NCBI GenBank assembly: GCA_002706605.1
Contig: PALT01000033.1
Location: 62,001-126,000 of the forward strand
Length of the DNA: 64,000 nt
Source of the DNA: Rhodovulum sp.
GTDB lineage: Bacteria > Pseudomonadota > Alphaproteobacteria > Rhodobacterales > Rhodobacteraceae
Direction: 5' to 3'
The notes beneath the pieces are model-generated. The model did no database searches. It was not told the DNA's origin and was given only the letters and a program-made list of their open reading frames with translations. Below, in pieces: positions 42,338 through 51,696 of the stretch. Position numbers and translations under genes: made by a program. Positions within the stretch are counted from its first letter, which is position 1; each line of letters opens with the position of its first letter.

Positions 42338-44182
42338 ATGTTCCGATTTTTCGAAAACCTGATCGATCCCTATGCCCACCTGCCCACGGTTGATGCCCCG
42401 CCGCGTCGTCTGTGGCCGTTCTTGTGGCACTACCTGCACCCGTTTCGGCGGCTGTTCCTGATCGCGTCTGTGGTGGCCGTGGTGGTCGCACTGGTCGAGG
42501 TGGGGTTGATTTCCTACATGGGGCGGTTGGTGAATGTCCTGACCGACACCCCGCCGGATCGGGCGTGGGACACCCACGGGAGCGAGTTCATCTTGGCCGC
42601 GGTGTTCCTGTTGACGATCCGCCCCGCGCTTCAGGCGTTGGATGCGGTGTTGTTGAACCAGACGCTCTTGCCGAACGTGGGGACGGTGGTGCGGTATCGC
42701 GCGCATGCGCAGGTGTTGCGCCAATCGGTCGGGTGGTTCGAGAACGATTTCGCCGGACGGATCGCGAATCGGATCATGCAAACCCCGCCCGCCGTGGGTG
42801 AGGCGGTGTTCCAAGTCTTTGACGCGATTGCGTTTTCCCTGGCCTATGTCCTTGGGGCGCTTTTCCTGCTGGGACAGGCGGATATGCGGTTGGCCATTCC
42901 GTTGGTGATCTGGTTGGGGATGTATGGCGCGTTGGTCTATTGGACGATCACGCGCGTCGGTCCCGCGTCCAAGGCCGCGTCCGATGCGCGAAGCGCGGTG
43001 ACAGGGCGGGTCGTTGACAGCTATTCCAACATCCATTCGGTCAAGATGTTCGCCCAGAACGATCAGGAAATGATCTATGCCAAGTCCGCGATTGAGGTCG
43101 CCCGCCAGACCTTTGCGCGCGAAATGCGTCTGTTCACGATCATGGATGTGGTGTTGGTGACGATCAACGGGTTCCTGATCGTGGGCGTTGTGGGCTGGGC
43201 GATTGCCCTTTGGATGCAGGGGGCGGCGAATTTGGGGGTGGTTGCGGCGGCAACGGCGCTGGTTCTGCGGCTGAACTCAATGACCGGTTGGATCATGTGG
43301 GCGCTGTCCAGCTTTTTCCGGAACCTCGGGATTATCGCCGAAGGGATGGAGACGATTGCCGACCCGATCACCCTGACCGACCGGCCCGATGCGCGGCCAC
43401 TGAGCGTGCAGGGCGGGGCGATTTCGTTTGAAGCCGTATCGCACCATTACGGGCGGACGACCGGCGGATTGGATCACCTGTCTCTGGACATCAAACCAGG
43501 GGAAAAGGTGGGTTTGGTCGGGCAATCCGGCGTCGGAAAATCGACCTTGGTTAAACTGCTTTTGCGCTTTTATGAGGTGGAACAGGGTCGAATTTTGATC
43601 GACGGCACCGACATCCGTGACGCCACACAGGACAGCGTGCGGCGCGCCATCGGGATGGTGGGACAGGACAGCTCTCTGATGCACCGTTCGGTGCGCGAGA
43701 ACATCGCCTATGGCCGTCCCGACGCGACGGACGATCAGATCATCGCCGCCGCAAAACAGGCCGAGGCGCATGAGTTCATTCTGGCGCTGGAGGACCCGCA
43801 GGGGCGGCGCGGCTATGACGCCCACGTGGGCGAGCGCGGCGTGAAACTGTCCGGTGGGCAGCGTCAGCGGATCACCCTTGCCCGTGTGATCCTGAAGGAC
43901 GCGCCGATTTTGGTGCTGGACGAGGCGACAAGCGCATTGGATTCTGAGGTCGAGGCAGAAATCCAAAAGACCCTCTATGACGTGATGGACGGCAAAACCG
44001 TGATCGCGATTGCGCACCGCCTGTCGACCATTGCGCATATGGACCGGATTGTGGTTCTGGACGCCGGAAAAATCGCGGAAATTGGCAGCCACGACGCGCT
44101 TTTGGCGCAAGAGGGCCTATATTCCCGATATTGGGCCCGTCAGTCGGGCGGATTTATTGGCACGGACACGCCGGACACATGA
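42338..44182 (+). CDS. ABC exporter half-transporter (membrane + ATPase), first of a pair
   Basis: A 614-residue type IV exporter subunit: six membrane helices (about residues 40-320), then a full ATPase with Walker A GQSGVGKSTLVKL, signature KLSGGQRQRITLA and Walker B ILVLDEATSALD with the catalytic Glu. It is followed with 4-base overlap by a close paralogue, so they probably form a heterodimer. Substrate unknown; lipid or drug export is usual for this family. Confidence 0.9.
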   Translation: MFRFFENLIDPYAHLPTVDAPPRRLWPFLWHYLHPFRRLFLIASVVAVVVALVEVGLISYMGRLVNVLTDTPPDRAWDTHGSEFILAAVFLLTIRPALQALDAVLLNQTLLPNVGTVVRYRAHAQVLRQSVGWFENDFAGRIANRIMQTPPAVGEAVFQVFDAIAFSLAYVLGALFLLGQADMRLAIPLVIWLGMYGALVYWTITRVGPASKAASDARSAVTGRVVDSYSNIHSVKMFAQNDQEMIYAKSAIEVARQTFAREMRLFTIMDVVLVTINGFLIVGVVGWAIALWMQGAANLGVVAAATALVLRLNSMTGWIMWALSSFFRNLGIIAEGMETIADPITLTDRPDARPLSVQGGAISFEAVSHHYGRTTGGLDHLSLDIKPGEKVGLVGQSGVGKSTLVKLLLRFYEVEQGRILIDGTDIRDATQDSVRRAIGMVGQDSSLMHRSVRENIAYGRPDATDDQIIAAAKQAEAHEFILALEDPQGRRGYDAHVGERGVKLSGGQRQRITLARVILKDAPILVLDEATSALDSEVEAEIQKTLYDVMDGKTVIAIAHRLSTIAHMDRIVVLDAGKIAEIGSHDALLAQEGLYSRYWARQSGGFIGTDTPDT

Positions 44183-46011
44183 CCTTTAGCAGCCTCATCG
44201 ACCCGTTTCGCCCCGCAGAAGGCGCACCGCCCAAGACGTTGTGGGCGTTTCTGCGCTGGGCGCTTGCGGGGGCATGGCCGATCCTGATCTTGGCCGCACT
44301 GTTCTCGGCGGTTGCGGGCACGGTCGAGGTGACGTCGGCGTTTCTGCTGGGCGCGATCATCGACACAGCATTGGAGAGCGGACCCGCCACCTTTGTTGCC
44401 GAAAACATGTGGCTGTTGATCGGGTCGCTCTTTTTCTTCTTGGTGTTTCGGCCGGTTCTGTTCGGGCTGAACTCGGTCAGTAACGCGTTGATCGTGACGC
44501 CGAACATTTCGATGCTGGTCCTGTCGCGGCTGCACCGCTGGACCATGGGGCATTCGGTGTCGTTCTTTGACGACGATTTCGCCGGTCGGATTGCCCAGAA
44601 ACAGATGCAAACCTCGCGCGCGATCACCGATATCGTGGTTGAGGTGAACAACACGATGGCCTTTGCCCTTGCCACGCTTTTGGGGTCGGCGGCGATGTTG
44701 GTCGCGATTGATGTGCGGATTGCGGCGTCGCTGTTTGTGTGGCTGATCGGGTATCTGTGGCTGATCCGGTGGTTCATGCCGCGTATCCGCAAACGGTCGG
44801 GTGCACGGGCGGGGGCGCGGTCAGACGTGTCGGGCCAAGTTGTTGATACGATTACCAATATCAAGACCGTCAAACTGTTCGCCCATGACGACCATGAGGA
44901 CCGTGTCGCCCTGACCGCGATGGCGAAATATCGGCAAAAGGCGCTGGAATTCGGGTATGTCTCGGTCAAATTCCGCTTTTTTCTGATGGCGACGGCGGGG
45001 ATTTTGCCGGTGATGCTGATCGGCGGAACGCTGGCGATCTGGTCCCAGGGCGGGGCAAGCGCGGGCGACATTGCCGCCGCAGGGACGATTTCGTTGCGTA
45101 TTGCCCAGATGACCGGTTGGGTCAGTTTCACGTTGATGGCGATGTACGCCAATATTGGTGAGGCCGAGAATGGGATCAAAACCCTGACGCCGGATCACGC
45201 ACTGGCCGATGCGCCGGACGCGGGGGACCTGCCGCCGGTCAAGGGCGCGATTGATTTTCGCGGTGTCAGCTTTGCCTATGGGCGCGCGACGGGCGGGATT
45301 GATGGCGTGACCTTGCATGTTCAGGCGGGTGAAAAGTTGGGGATTGTCGGGGCGTCGGGCGCGGGGAAATCGACCTTGGTGTCGCTGCTGTTGCGTCTCT
45401 ATGACACCGAAAAAGGGTCTGTTTTGATCGACGGGACCGATATTTCCACCGTCACTCAAACCAGCGTCCGGCGTCAGATCGGGATGGTCACGCAGGAAAC
45501 GGCGATGTTCAACCGATCCGCCCGCGACAACATCATGTATGGCCGTCAGGACGCGGATATGGACGACGTGATTGCCGCCGCCGAAAAGGCCGAGGCGCAT
45601 GAATTCATCCAGAACCTGCGCGACCACATGGACCGAACCGGCTATGACGCCCATCTGGGCGAACGGGGCGTGAAACTGTCCGGGGGTCAACGGCAACGCA
45701 TCGCGCTTGCGCGTGCATTCCTCAAGGACGCGCCGATCTTGGTTCTGGATGAGGCGACAAGCGCGCTTGATTCCGAGGTTGAGGCCGAAATCCAAGGCGC
45801 ATTGGAACGTGTGATGGAGGGCAAGACGGTTCTGGCCGTCGCGCACCGCCTGTCGACCCTTGTGCAGATGGACCGCATCATCGTCATGGACAACGGCCAG
45901 ATCGTCGAACAGGGCAGCCATGAGGACCTGTTGGCGCAGGGTGGTCTGTACGCGCGCTATTGGGCGCGGCAATCGGGCGGGTTCATCGGCGTGCAGGACG
46001 CCGCCGAATAA
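44179..46011 (+). CDS. ABC exporter half-transporter, second of a pair
   Basis: A 610-residue paralogue of the preceding protein, with Walker [14 protein letters not shown], signature KLSGGQRQRIALA and Walker B ILVLDEATSALDSEVE. Both members keep all catalytic residues, so if they pair, both ATP sites should be active. The C-termini are alike (YWARQSGGFIG in both), a sign of an old tandem duplication. Confidence 0.9.
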   Translation: MTFSSLIDPFRPAEGAPPKTLWAFLRWALAGAWPILILAALFSAVAGTVEVTSAFLLGAIIDTALESGPATFVAENMWLLIGSLFFFLVFRPVLFGLNSVSNALIVTPNISMLVLSRLHRWTMGHSVSFFDDDFAGRIAQKQMQTSRAITDIVVEVNNTMAFALATLLGSAAMLVAIDVRIAASLFVWLIGYLWLIRWFMPRIRKRSGARAGARSDVSGQVVDTITNIKTVKLFAHDDHEDRVALTAMAKYRQKALEFGYVSVKFRFFLMATAGILPVMLIGGTLAIWSQGGASAGDIAAAGTISLRIAQMTGWVSFTLMAMYANIGEAENGIKTLTPDHALADAPDAGDLPPVKGAIDFRGVSFAYGRATGGIDGVTLHVQAGEKLGIVGASGAGKSTLVSLLLRLYDTEKGSVLIDGTDISTVTQTSVRRQIGMVTQETAMFNRSARDNIMYGRQDADMDDVIAAAEKAEAHEFIQNLRDHMDRTGYDAHLGERGVKLSGGQRQRIALARAFLKDAPILVLDEATSALDSEVEAEIQGALERVMEGKTVLAVAHRLSTLVQMDRIIVMDNGQIVEQGSHEDLLAQGGLYARYWARQSGGFIGVQDAAE

Positions 46012-46052
46012 GACCCTTGGCCGCGTAGGCGTTTGGCGCTAGGGCAGGGACC

Positions 46053-47270
46053 ATGGAACAGGTCACAATCACACGTTTGGGACATTTGGGCGACGGGATC
46101 GCCCAAGGCCCCGTATTTGTCGCACAAACCCTGCCGGGTGAGGTTGTCGAGGGCGAAATCGACGGTGAACGCATGATCGCGCCCAAGATCGTCACGCCAT
46201 CGCCCGACCGCGTGCGCCCGCCCTGTTCGCATTACAAGATGTGTGGCGGTTGCGCGTTGCAACACGCCTCGGACGATCTGGTCGCGGGGTGGAAGGCCGA
46301 GGTGGTCAAAACCGCCCTGACCGCCCAGGGCCTGGACGCGCCGATCACCGGCATCGCGACGTCCCCCGCACGGTCGCGGCGGCGCGCGACCCTGACCGGT
46401 CGACGCACGAAAAAGGGCGCTCTGGTCGGGTTTCATGCGCGGGCATCCGACACGGTTGTGGATATCACCGATTGCCACCTGTTGGTGCCCGAGTTGATGG
46501 CGATGGTGCCGGCCCTACGAGAGCTGACCCAGCTGGCCGGATCGCGCAAGGGCGAGGTGCAGTACGCCATGACCAGCGCCGCGATTGGTATCGACCTGTC
46601 GGTGACGGGCGCGAAACCGCTGGACGATGATCTGTGGCCGCAACTGGCCGCGTTCGCCGAGGGTCATAACCTTGCCCGTCTGACGTGGAATGGCGAGTTG
46701 ATCGTGACGCGCAACCCGCCCGCCCAGACGTTCGGCGGTGTGCCCGTGGTTCCGCCGGCCGGTGCGTTTTTGCAGGCGACCGATGCGGGGCAGGCGGCGT
46801 TGATCGACGGTGTGGACCGCGCCCTTGCAGGGGCGAAACGCGTGGCCGACCTGTTCGCGGGCTGTGGCACGTTCACGTTTCCCTTGGCGCGTCGCGCCGA
46901 TGTGACGGCGGTCGAATCAGATGTGCCCGCCCTGTCCGCGCTGGACGCCGCGTGGCGTAAGGCGACCGATCTGCACCAAATCCGCGCGGAAAAACGCGAC
47001 CTGTTCCGCCGTCCGCTGATGCCGGATGAGTTGCGTCATTTTGACGGCGTTGTGATCGACCCGCCCCGCGCAGGGTGTGAGGCACAGGTCACCGAACTGG
47101 CCGCATCGGACGTGCCGGTCATTGCCGCCGTGTCCTGTAATCCCGTCACCTTTGCCCGCGATGCGGCGATTTTGGTCAAGGGCGGCTATCGTCTGGCCTG
47201 GGTTCAGGTGGTGGATCAATTCCGCTGGTCCCCGCATATCGAGGTGGTCGCGCAATTTATCCGCGACTGA
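46053..47270 (+). CDS. TrmA/RlmD-type 23S rRNA or tRNA (uracil-C5)-methyltransferase
   Basis: A 405-residue RNA methyltransferase. An N-terminal TRAM-like stretch (GHLGDGIAQGPVFVAQTLPG) comes first, then iron-sulfur cysteines C58, C64 and C67 (CSHYKMCGGCALQH) with a fourth cysteine in DITDCHLL. The SAM-binding DLFAGCGTFTFPLA and the catalytic VSCNPVTFARD follow. It methylates C5 of a uridine in rRNA or tRNA; which one cannot be told. The iron-sulfur cluster favours the RlmD/RumA group. Confidence 0.85.
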   Translation: MEQVTITRLGHLGDGIAQGPVFVAQTLPGEVVEGEIDGERMIAPKIVTPSPDRVRPPCSHYKMCGGCALQHASDDLVAGWKAEVVKTALTAQGLDAPITGIATSPARSRRRATLTGRRTKKGALVGFHARASDTVVDITDCHLLVPELMAMVPALRELTQLAGSRKGEVQYAMTSAAIGIDLSVTGAKPLDDDLWPQLAAFAEGHNLARLTWNGELIVTRNPPAQTFGGVPVVPPAGAFLQATDAGQAALIDGVDRALAGAKRVADLFAGCGTFTFPLARRADVTAVESDVPALSALDAAWRKATDLHQIRAEKRDLFRRPLMPDELRHFDGVVIDPPRAGCEAQVTELAASDVPVIAAVSCNPVTFARDAAILVKGGYRLAWVQVVDQFRWSPHIEVVAQFIRD

Positions 47271-47385
47271 CCCGCGCGGCACGAAACCTGCAGCGCATGA
47301 ATATCGCGTGATCCCGCATTTGCCGTCTTTTGCGGATCGGGGTTTCGCGGTAAATTGCGCGAAAAATAAATGGCAGGATACGACA

Positions 47386-47886
47386 GTGAAACTTTCCAGA
47401 CGGATGCTGATGGCCGCCGGTGGCGCGGGATTGGTCTCGGCCTGTAGTGGCGGGGGCCTTGCGCCTTATCGCGGTCCCGAAGTGACCCGTGTTGTGGTGA
47501 TGAAGGGCGCGCGGCGTCTGCACCTGTTGCACGCGTCCGAGGTTCTGAAATCCTATGACGTCTCTTTGGGCTTTGCGCCCGAGGGGCACAAGATGGTTGA
47601 GGGCGACGGTAAAACCCCCGAGGGGCGCTATTACATCGACCGCCGCAACCCCCAGAGCGCCTATCACCTGTCGGTCGGGATTTCCTATCCCAACGCCCGC
47701 GACATTGAGGTCGCGCGCAGTCTGGGCCAATCGCCGGGTGGGGATATCTTTATCCACGGCCAGACCAAGCGGTTCCAAGGGCGCACGGACGATTGGACCG
47801 CAGGCTGTGTCGCGGTGACGGACCCCGAGATCGAAGAGATCTATGCGATGGTCGCGCTGGGCACGGTTATTGATCTGTTTCCGTAA
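47386..47886 (+). CDS. L,D-transpeptidase (YkuD domain), possible lipoprotein
   Basis: A 166-residue protein. The N-terminus has KLSRRMLMAAGG and LVSAC at residue 20, which suits a lipobox or a Tat-type lipoprotein signal. The YkuD catalytic motif is IHGQ followed by DDWTAGCVAV, with the nucleophile Cys. L,D-transpeptidases link meso-diaminopimelate residues of peptidoglycan or attach proteins to it. The start is GTG at 47386; ATG 47413 would lose the signal. Its end overlaps the convergent CAP-domain gene by 20 bases. Confidence 0.88.
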   Translation: MKLSRRMLMAAGGAGLVSACSGGGLAPYRGPEVTRVVVMKGARRLHLLHASEVLKSYDVSLGFAPEGHKMVEGDGKTPEGRYYIDRRNPQSAYHLSVGISYPNARDIEVARSLGQSPGGDIFIHGQTKRFQGRTDDWTAGCVAVTDPEIEEIYAMVALGTVIDLFP

Positions 47887-48454
47887 GGTCGTCTTGGGCG
47901 GCGGTCTCTTCGACCGCCGCGAGGATCAGGGCATCGGCGGCAACGCCGTTACCGGTGACCATGGTCCACCAGATTTTGCCGTTGGGTTCCTGAAACCAAG
48001 CAAAGCCCAGATCAACCGCATTCCGGTCCAGAACCACGTTGCGCGTATCGGGCTGTTCCATCCATGCGGCCAGCGTCTCAAGCTCGGTCTCATAGGTTTC
48101 CGAGATGTTTTCGCCCAGCAGGCGACCCGCGTACCCCGCACGTGCGGCGCGATCTAGGGGCGACGAGCCGTCCGATCCGAAATGCCACGGACGGTTTTGC
48201 ACCGACATATCGCGCGAATGGGTCGCGGCGGCGGCGTTCAGTTCGGCGTTCAACGTCAGGGCAGGCGCGCCCGAGGCCTGACGCAGGGCGTTGACCGAAT
48301 CCAGCATACGGAACTGAATTTTGGCCGTGTCGCGGTCACTGATGCGATAGACCTGCTGCAGGGGTTTGCCATCGGGACCTAGGGGCGGGCTGGTCACATC
48401 ACAGGCGGCCAAGCCAAAAGCAGCAATAAAAACAAGTAGAAGAGTGCGCATCAT
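47867..48454 (-). CDS. CAP (SCP/PR1) domain lipoprotein
   Basis: A 195-residue protein with a lipoprotein signal (MMRTLLLVFIAAFGLAAC, Cys18) and a CAP domain: LDSVNALRQASGAPALTLNAEL, AATHSRDMSVQNRPWH and GENISETYETELETLAAWMEQPDTRNVVLDRN are the family motifs (HSRDM, GENI). Bacterial CAP proteins are secreted or surface proteins of unclear activity. AGGGA lies 9 bases before the ATG. Confidence 0.88.
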   Translation of the reverse strand: MMRTLLLVFIAAFGLAACDVTSPPLGPDGKPLQQVYRISDRDTAKIQFRMLDSVNALRQASGAPALTLNAELNAAAATHSRDMSVQNRPWHFGSDGSSPLDRAARAGYAGRLLGENISETYETELETLAAWMEQPDTRNVVLDRNAVDLGFAWFQEPNGKIWWTMVTGNGVAADALILAAVEETAAQDDLTETDQ

Positions 48455-48614
48455 ACCCCAAAGTCCCTGCGTTGGTCTCTGTATCTCTACAGTCAAGCGT
48501 TGCACGGTTCAAACGGTTCCAAGCCAAAGCTGGCGGAAATCCACCGTTTGATTTGCCGCCGATGCGAAATCGCCATAAATTCACCGCAACGTGATAAGTA
48601 AAAGGATGATTGCC

Positions 48615-49220
48615 ATGGGTGAGAACACGAAAACCTCGCGTCGTGGGTTTCTGGCCACTGGTGCGGCGGCATTGGGCGGCGCGGCGATGCCGGCGTGGTC
48701 GCAAAGTGAACCCTTTGCCCCTGAAACCCGTCCGGAATTGCAGGGCGAGCAGCCCGTCAAGCACAACATCTCCAGCTTTCGCTCGCTCCAGTGGGAGCCG
48801 TATTTCGGCTCGTTGAAGAACGGGGCGATCTTGGTCGATACGACCTCGCGTGCGCTGCATTACTGGTCCGAGGATGGCACGGATTACCGCCTGTTCCCGA
48901 CCTCGGTGCCCTTGTCCGAGGAACTGACCCGTCGTGGGCGCACCTCAATCGTGCGCAAGGTCGATGGCCCCTCGTGGAGCCCGACCCCGTCGATGAAAAA
49001 GCGCAACCCCGAATGGCCCGACTATATCGGCCCGGGTCCAGACAATCCGCTGGGCACGCATGCGCTGTACCTCAGCTGGACCTATTATCGCATCCACGGC
49101 ACCCACGACACGCGCAAAATCGGGCGTCGGTCGTCGAACGGCTGCATCGGTCTTTACAATGAGCATATCGCCGAACTGTTCGAGATCGCCAAGGTCGGCA
49201 CCCAAGTGTTGCTGATTTGA
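48615..49220 (+). CDS. L,D-transpeptidase (ErfK/YbiS type), Tat-exported
   Basis: A 201-residue protein with a Tat signal (TSRRGFLATGAAALGG, R9 and R10) and the YkuD domain: GTHALYLSWTYYRIHGT and SSNGCIGLYNEHI, with the catalytic His and Cys. The ATG at 48615 is preferred as AAAGGA is 8 bases upstream. A second L,D-transpeptidase lies 0.7 kb before it; the two share the catalytic motif only. Confidence 0.9.
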   Translation: MGENTKTSRRGFLATGAAALGGAAMPAWSQSEPFAPETRPELQGEQPVKHNISSFRSLQWEPYFGSLKNGAILVDTTSRALHYWSEDGTDYRLFPTSVPLSEELTRRGRTSIVRKVDGPSWSPTPSMKKRNPEWPDYIGPGPDNPLGTHALYLSWTYYRIHGTHDTRKIGRRSSNGCIGLYNEHIAELFEIAKVGTQVLLI

Positions 49221-49361
49221 CCACAAGTTTTTGTCTTTTCGTATGAAACCAAAACGCTTGTTGAAAAGTTGGTATGGGACTGATTAGACGGAAAACACCT
49301 ATGACAGTCTTGATTGCGCTCCGGGAATCCTATCCGGCGCGTGTAATCTGGAGGATTTAAA

Positions 49362-49535
49362 ATGAAAAAACTCGCTCTCGCAGCCGCTCTGTCGGTCGCA
49401 GCATCCACCGCTTTCGCTGGCAACATCACTCCGGTTGAAGTTGAGCCCGAAGTCGTCATCACCGAGACTTCGTCCTCGAACGGCGGCATCCTGGTTCCGC
49501 TGCTGTTCCTGGTTCTGGTAGCTGCTGCTGCCTAA
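49362..49535 (+). CDS. Small exported/membrane peptide, 57 residues
   Basis: The ATG at 49362 has a strong GGAGG ribosome binding site. The peptide has a clear signal peptide (MKKLALAAALSVAASTAFA), an acidic middle with several Val/Glu (VEVEPEVVITE) and a hydrophobic C-terminal helix (GGILVPLLFLVLVAAAA). A bidirectional terminator follows, so it is a real transcription unit on its own. Similar 50-60-residue 'signal peptide + hydrophobic tail' proteins occur in Rhodobacterales; function unknown. Confidence 0.75.
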   Translation: MKKLALAAALSVAASTAFAGNITPVEVEPEVVITETSSSNGGILVPLLFLVLVAAAA

Positions 49536-49561
49536 GTTCCGCGCGAACGCACAGAATTTGA

Positions 49562-49593
49562 AAAAGGCGGTGGATCATCCACCGCCTTTTTTA
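49562..49593. terminator. Bidirectional intrinsic terminator
   Basis: AAAAAGGCGGTGGAT and its complement ATCCACCGCCTTTTTT give a near-perfect dyad with A and T runs on both sides. It ends the small peptide gene on the plus strand and hemH on the minus strand. Confidence 0.88.
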
Positions 49594-49645
49594 TGTGTCC
49601 GGAATGCGGGCCCATAAATGGACCCGTGGCCGTGGGGCGGGGACG

Positions 49646-50737
49646 TTAGTCCAACCACCCCTTGAGGTTATCCATGATCACGGTGCTGAGGGCCTGAATA
49701 TGGGCCGGATCATCGTTGAGGCAGGGGATATAGGTGAACTCTTCACCGCCCGCGTGCTCAAAGCTTTCGCGGATTTCCTCGTTGATCTCTTCCAGCGTCT
49801 CAATGCAGTCGGCCGAAAATGCAGGCGCCATGACGGCAATCCGCTTTTTGCCCTGTTTGGCCAGTTCGGCGACATGTTCCACCGTATAGGGGCGCAACCA
49901 TTCCTCGGGGCCGAACACCGACTGGAACGTTGTCACAATGTCCGTATCGGCCCAGCCAAGGCGCTCTTTCAACAACCGCGTCGTTTTCTGGCACTGGCAA
50001 TGGTACGGGTCGCCCTGACGCAGATAGCGCTGCGGCATCCCGTGATAGGACACGACCAGAATATCGGGGCGGTTTTCGGCCTTGGCATAGGCGGTTTCAA
50101 CCGAATGGGCGAGGGCGTCGATGTATTCCGGATGCTCAAAATAGGGTGGCACCGTGCGCGCGGACGGCTGCCATGCCTGCTCCATCAGGGCGCGGAAAAA
50201 CTGATCGTTCGCCGTGGCCGATGTCGCGCCCGCGTAATGCGGATAGAGCGGAAAGAACAGGATCTTCTGACAGCCCTTATCGACCATCTCTTGCACCTTG
50301 GCCTTGGTCGACGGATTGCCGTAGCGCATACAGAAATCGACCTCGACCTTATCGCCGAATACCTCAACCATCTTGTCGCGGATCGCAGCGGTCTGGTCGC
50401 GGGTGATGGTCATCAGGGGGCTTTCGCCCTTTTCCTCGTTCCAGATGGATTTATACGCCGCACCCGAGCTGAACGGGCGTTTCGTCAGGATGATCAACTG
50501 CAATAGGGGCTGCCATTTCCACGGCGCATAGTCGATTACGCGGCGATCCGACAGGAATTCGTTCAGATACCGGCGCATCGACCAATAGTCATAGTTGTCC
50601 GGCGTCCCGAGGTTGGCCAACAGAATGCCCACCTTTTGCGGCGGCACCTTGGGGTGATCCGCCGGTGCGTGGGCGGGGCATTTGGCGTCTGGCAGTTTGG
50701 TAAACGGCAGGTCCGTGCCTTGTTTGTTGTCCAGCAT
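49646..50737 (-). CDS. hemH: Ferrochelatase
   Basis: A 363-residue enzyme inserting ferrous iron into protoporphyrin IX. It has ILLANLGTPDNYDYWSMRRYLNEFLSDRRV, the catalytic-His region VVSYHGMPQRYLRQGDPY and the Glu region AFSADCIETLEEI. A short N-terminal extension (to about residue 30) precedes the fold. Single gene, transcribed towards the terminator at 49562-49593. Confidence 0.95.
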   Translation of the reverse strand: MLDNKQGTDLPFTKLPDAKCPAHAPADHPKVPPQKVGILLANLGTPDNYDYWSMRRYLNEFLSDRRVIDYAPWKWQPLLQLIILTKRPFSSGAAYKSIWNEEKGESPLMTITRDQTAAIRDKMVEVFGDKVEVDFCMRYGNPSTKAKVQEMVDKGCQKILFFPLYPHYAGATSATANDQFFRALMEQAWQPSARTVPPYFEHPEYIDALAHSVETAYAKAENRPDILVVSYHGMPQRYLRQGDPYHCQCQKTTRLLKERLGWADTDIVTTFQSVFGPEEWLRPYTVEHVAELAKQGKKRIAVMAPAFSADCIETLEEINEEIRESFEHAGGEEFTYIPCLNDDPAHIQALSTVIMDNLKGWLD

Positions 50738-50803
50738 TCTGTGTTTTGGCCTTGGTTTTAGGGTTGCCTATCAGAGACGAAACTATGTCCAATTCTTAGC
50801 GGG

Positions 50804-51655
50804 TCAAACGTCCTTTGGGGGGATTTTTTCACCCGTGGGCATTTCAAGCGCGCCCAGCGCATCCGCCAGCCGCGTCTTGGCCGATCCGGGGCGCAGGGGT
50901 TTGGGTTGGCTCTCATCCGGGGCCCAGCCCGTTAGGAACACCAATTCGAACGTTGCCGGAATGCGCCCGTCCGCGTCCCCGAATGTCGCGGCATAGCGTT
51001 CTGCGGTCTCAACAAACAACTGGCGCGGCGGCGTTTTGCGGTGGCGTTGGGTTAGCGCGTTGCCCTCGCCCATGGCACGCAGATCGCGCATCAGGTGGAT
51101 CGCGTCGCGATAGGACACATTTCGCGGGCTCAGATCGGCAACGGGCAGGTTCAGACCCGCCCGCCCGATCAGCGCGCCCAGATCGCGGATTTCCCCCATC
51201 GGCAGGACGCGGGGCGACAGGCCGCCGGTCAGGGCGATTTCCGCCTCGGCCAATGTCGCGCGCAGTTCAAACAGGGTCTGACCGCCAAACATCACCCCCA
51301 TGAACAACCCGTCAGGACGCAGGGCGCGGCGGGATTGGATCACCTGACCCACCGGATCGTTCGCCCAATGCAGGCACAGTCCATGGATCACCAGATCGAT
51401 TTGTTCCACCGGCAGGTTCAGAACCTCATCATCGGGGACATGGGTCGCCTCGGGGAAATATTCCGCCCAGATTTCGGGAAACCCCGACACCACGGCCACA
51501 TCCGTAAAGGTTCTGTTAACCTCACTTAGTCTTTCCTGAACTTCGATGGCGGCCTCGTGTTGCAGGAACATCGCGGGCGAAGTGCCGTTCAGGGCACGCG
51601 CGCGGTTCCGGCGCAATGCGGTCACATCCGTGATTTTCGGGGGGGTCTGGGACAT
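50804..51655 (-). CDS. SAM-dependent methyltransferase, BioC/NDUFAF5-like
   Basis: A 283-residue class I methyltransferase. Opening residues (DVTALRRNRARAL) and the middle (HGLCLHWANDPVGQVIQSRRALRPDGLFMGVMFGGQTL, LSPRVLPMGEIRDLGALIGRAGL) follow the NDUFAF5/BioC layout; the usual glycine-rich motif I is weak (VAVVSGFPE). Mitochondrial NDUFAF5 hydroxylates a complex I subunit; the bacterial role is not known. AAGGAGA precedes ATG 51655. It diverges from comF across 41 bases. Confidence 0.8.
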   Translation of the reverse strand: MSQTPPKITDVTALRRNRARALNGTSPAMFLQHEAAIEVQERLSEVNRTFTDVAVVSGFPEIWAEYFPEATHVPDDEVLNLPVEQIDLVIHGLCLHWANDPVGQVIQSRRALRPDGLFMGVMFGGQTLFELRATLAEAEIALTGGLSPRVLPMGEIRDLGALIGRAGLNLPVADLSPRNVSYRDAIHLMRDLRAMGEGNALTQRHRKTPPRQLFVETAERYAATFGDADGRIPATFELVFLTGWAPDESQPKPLRPGSAKTRLADALGALEMPTGEKIPPKDV

Positions 51656-51696
51656 GGGCTCTCCTTCACGCAACGTTTTAGAAGGCTGGTTCCAAA

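Noticed and set aside
44179-46011. Degenerate ATPase site in the second exporter half
   Set aside because: Walker A, signature and Walker B with catalytic Glu are all intact.
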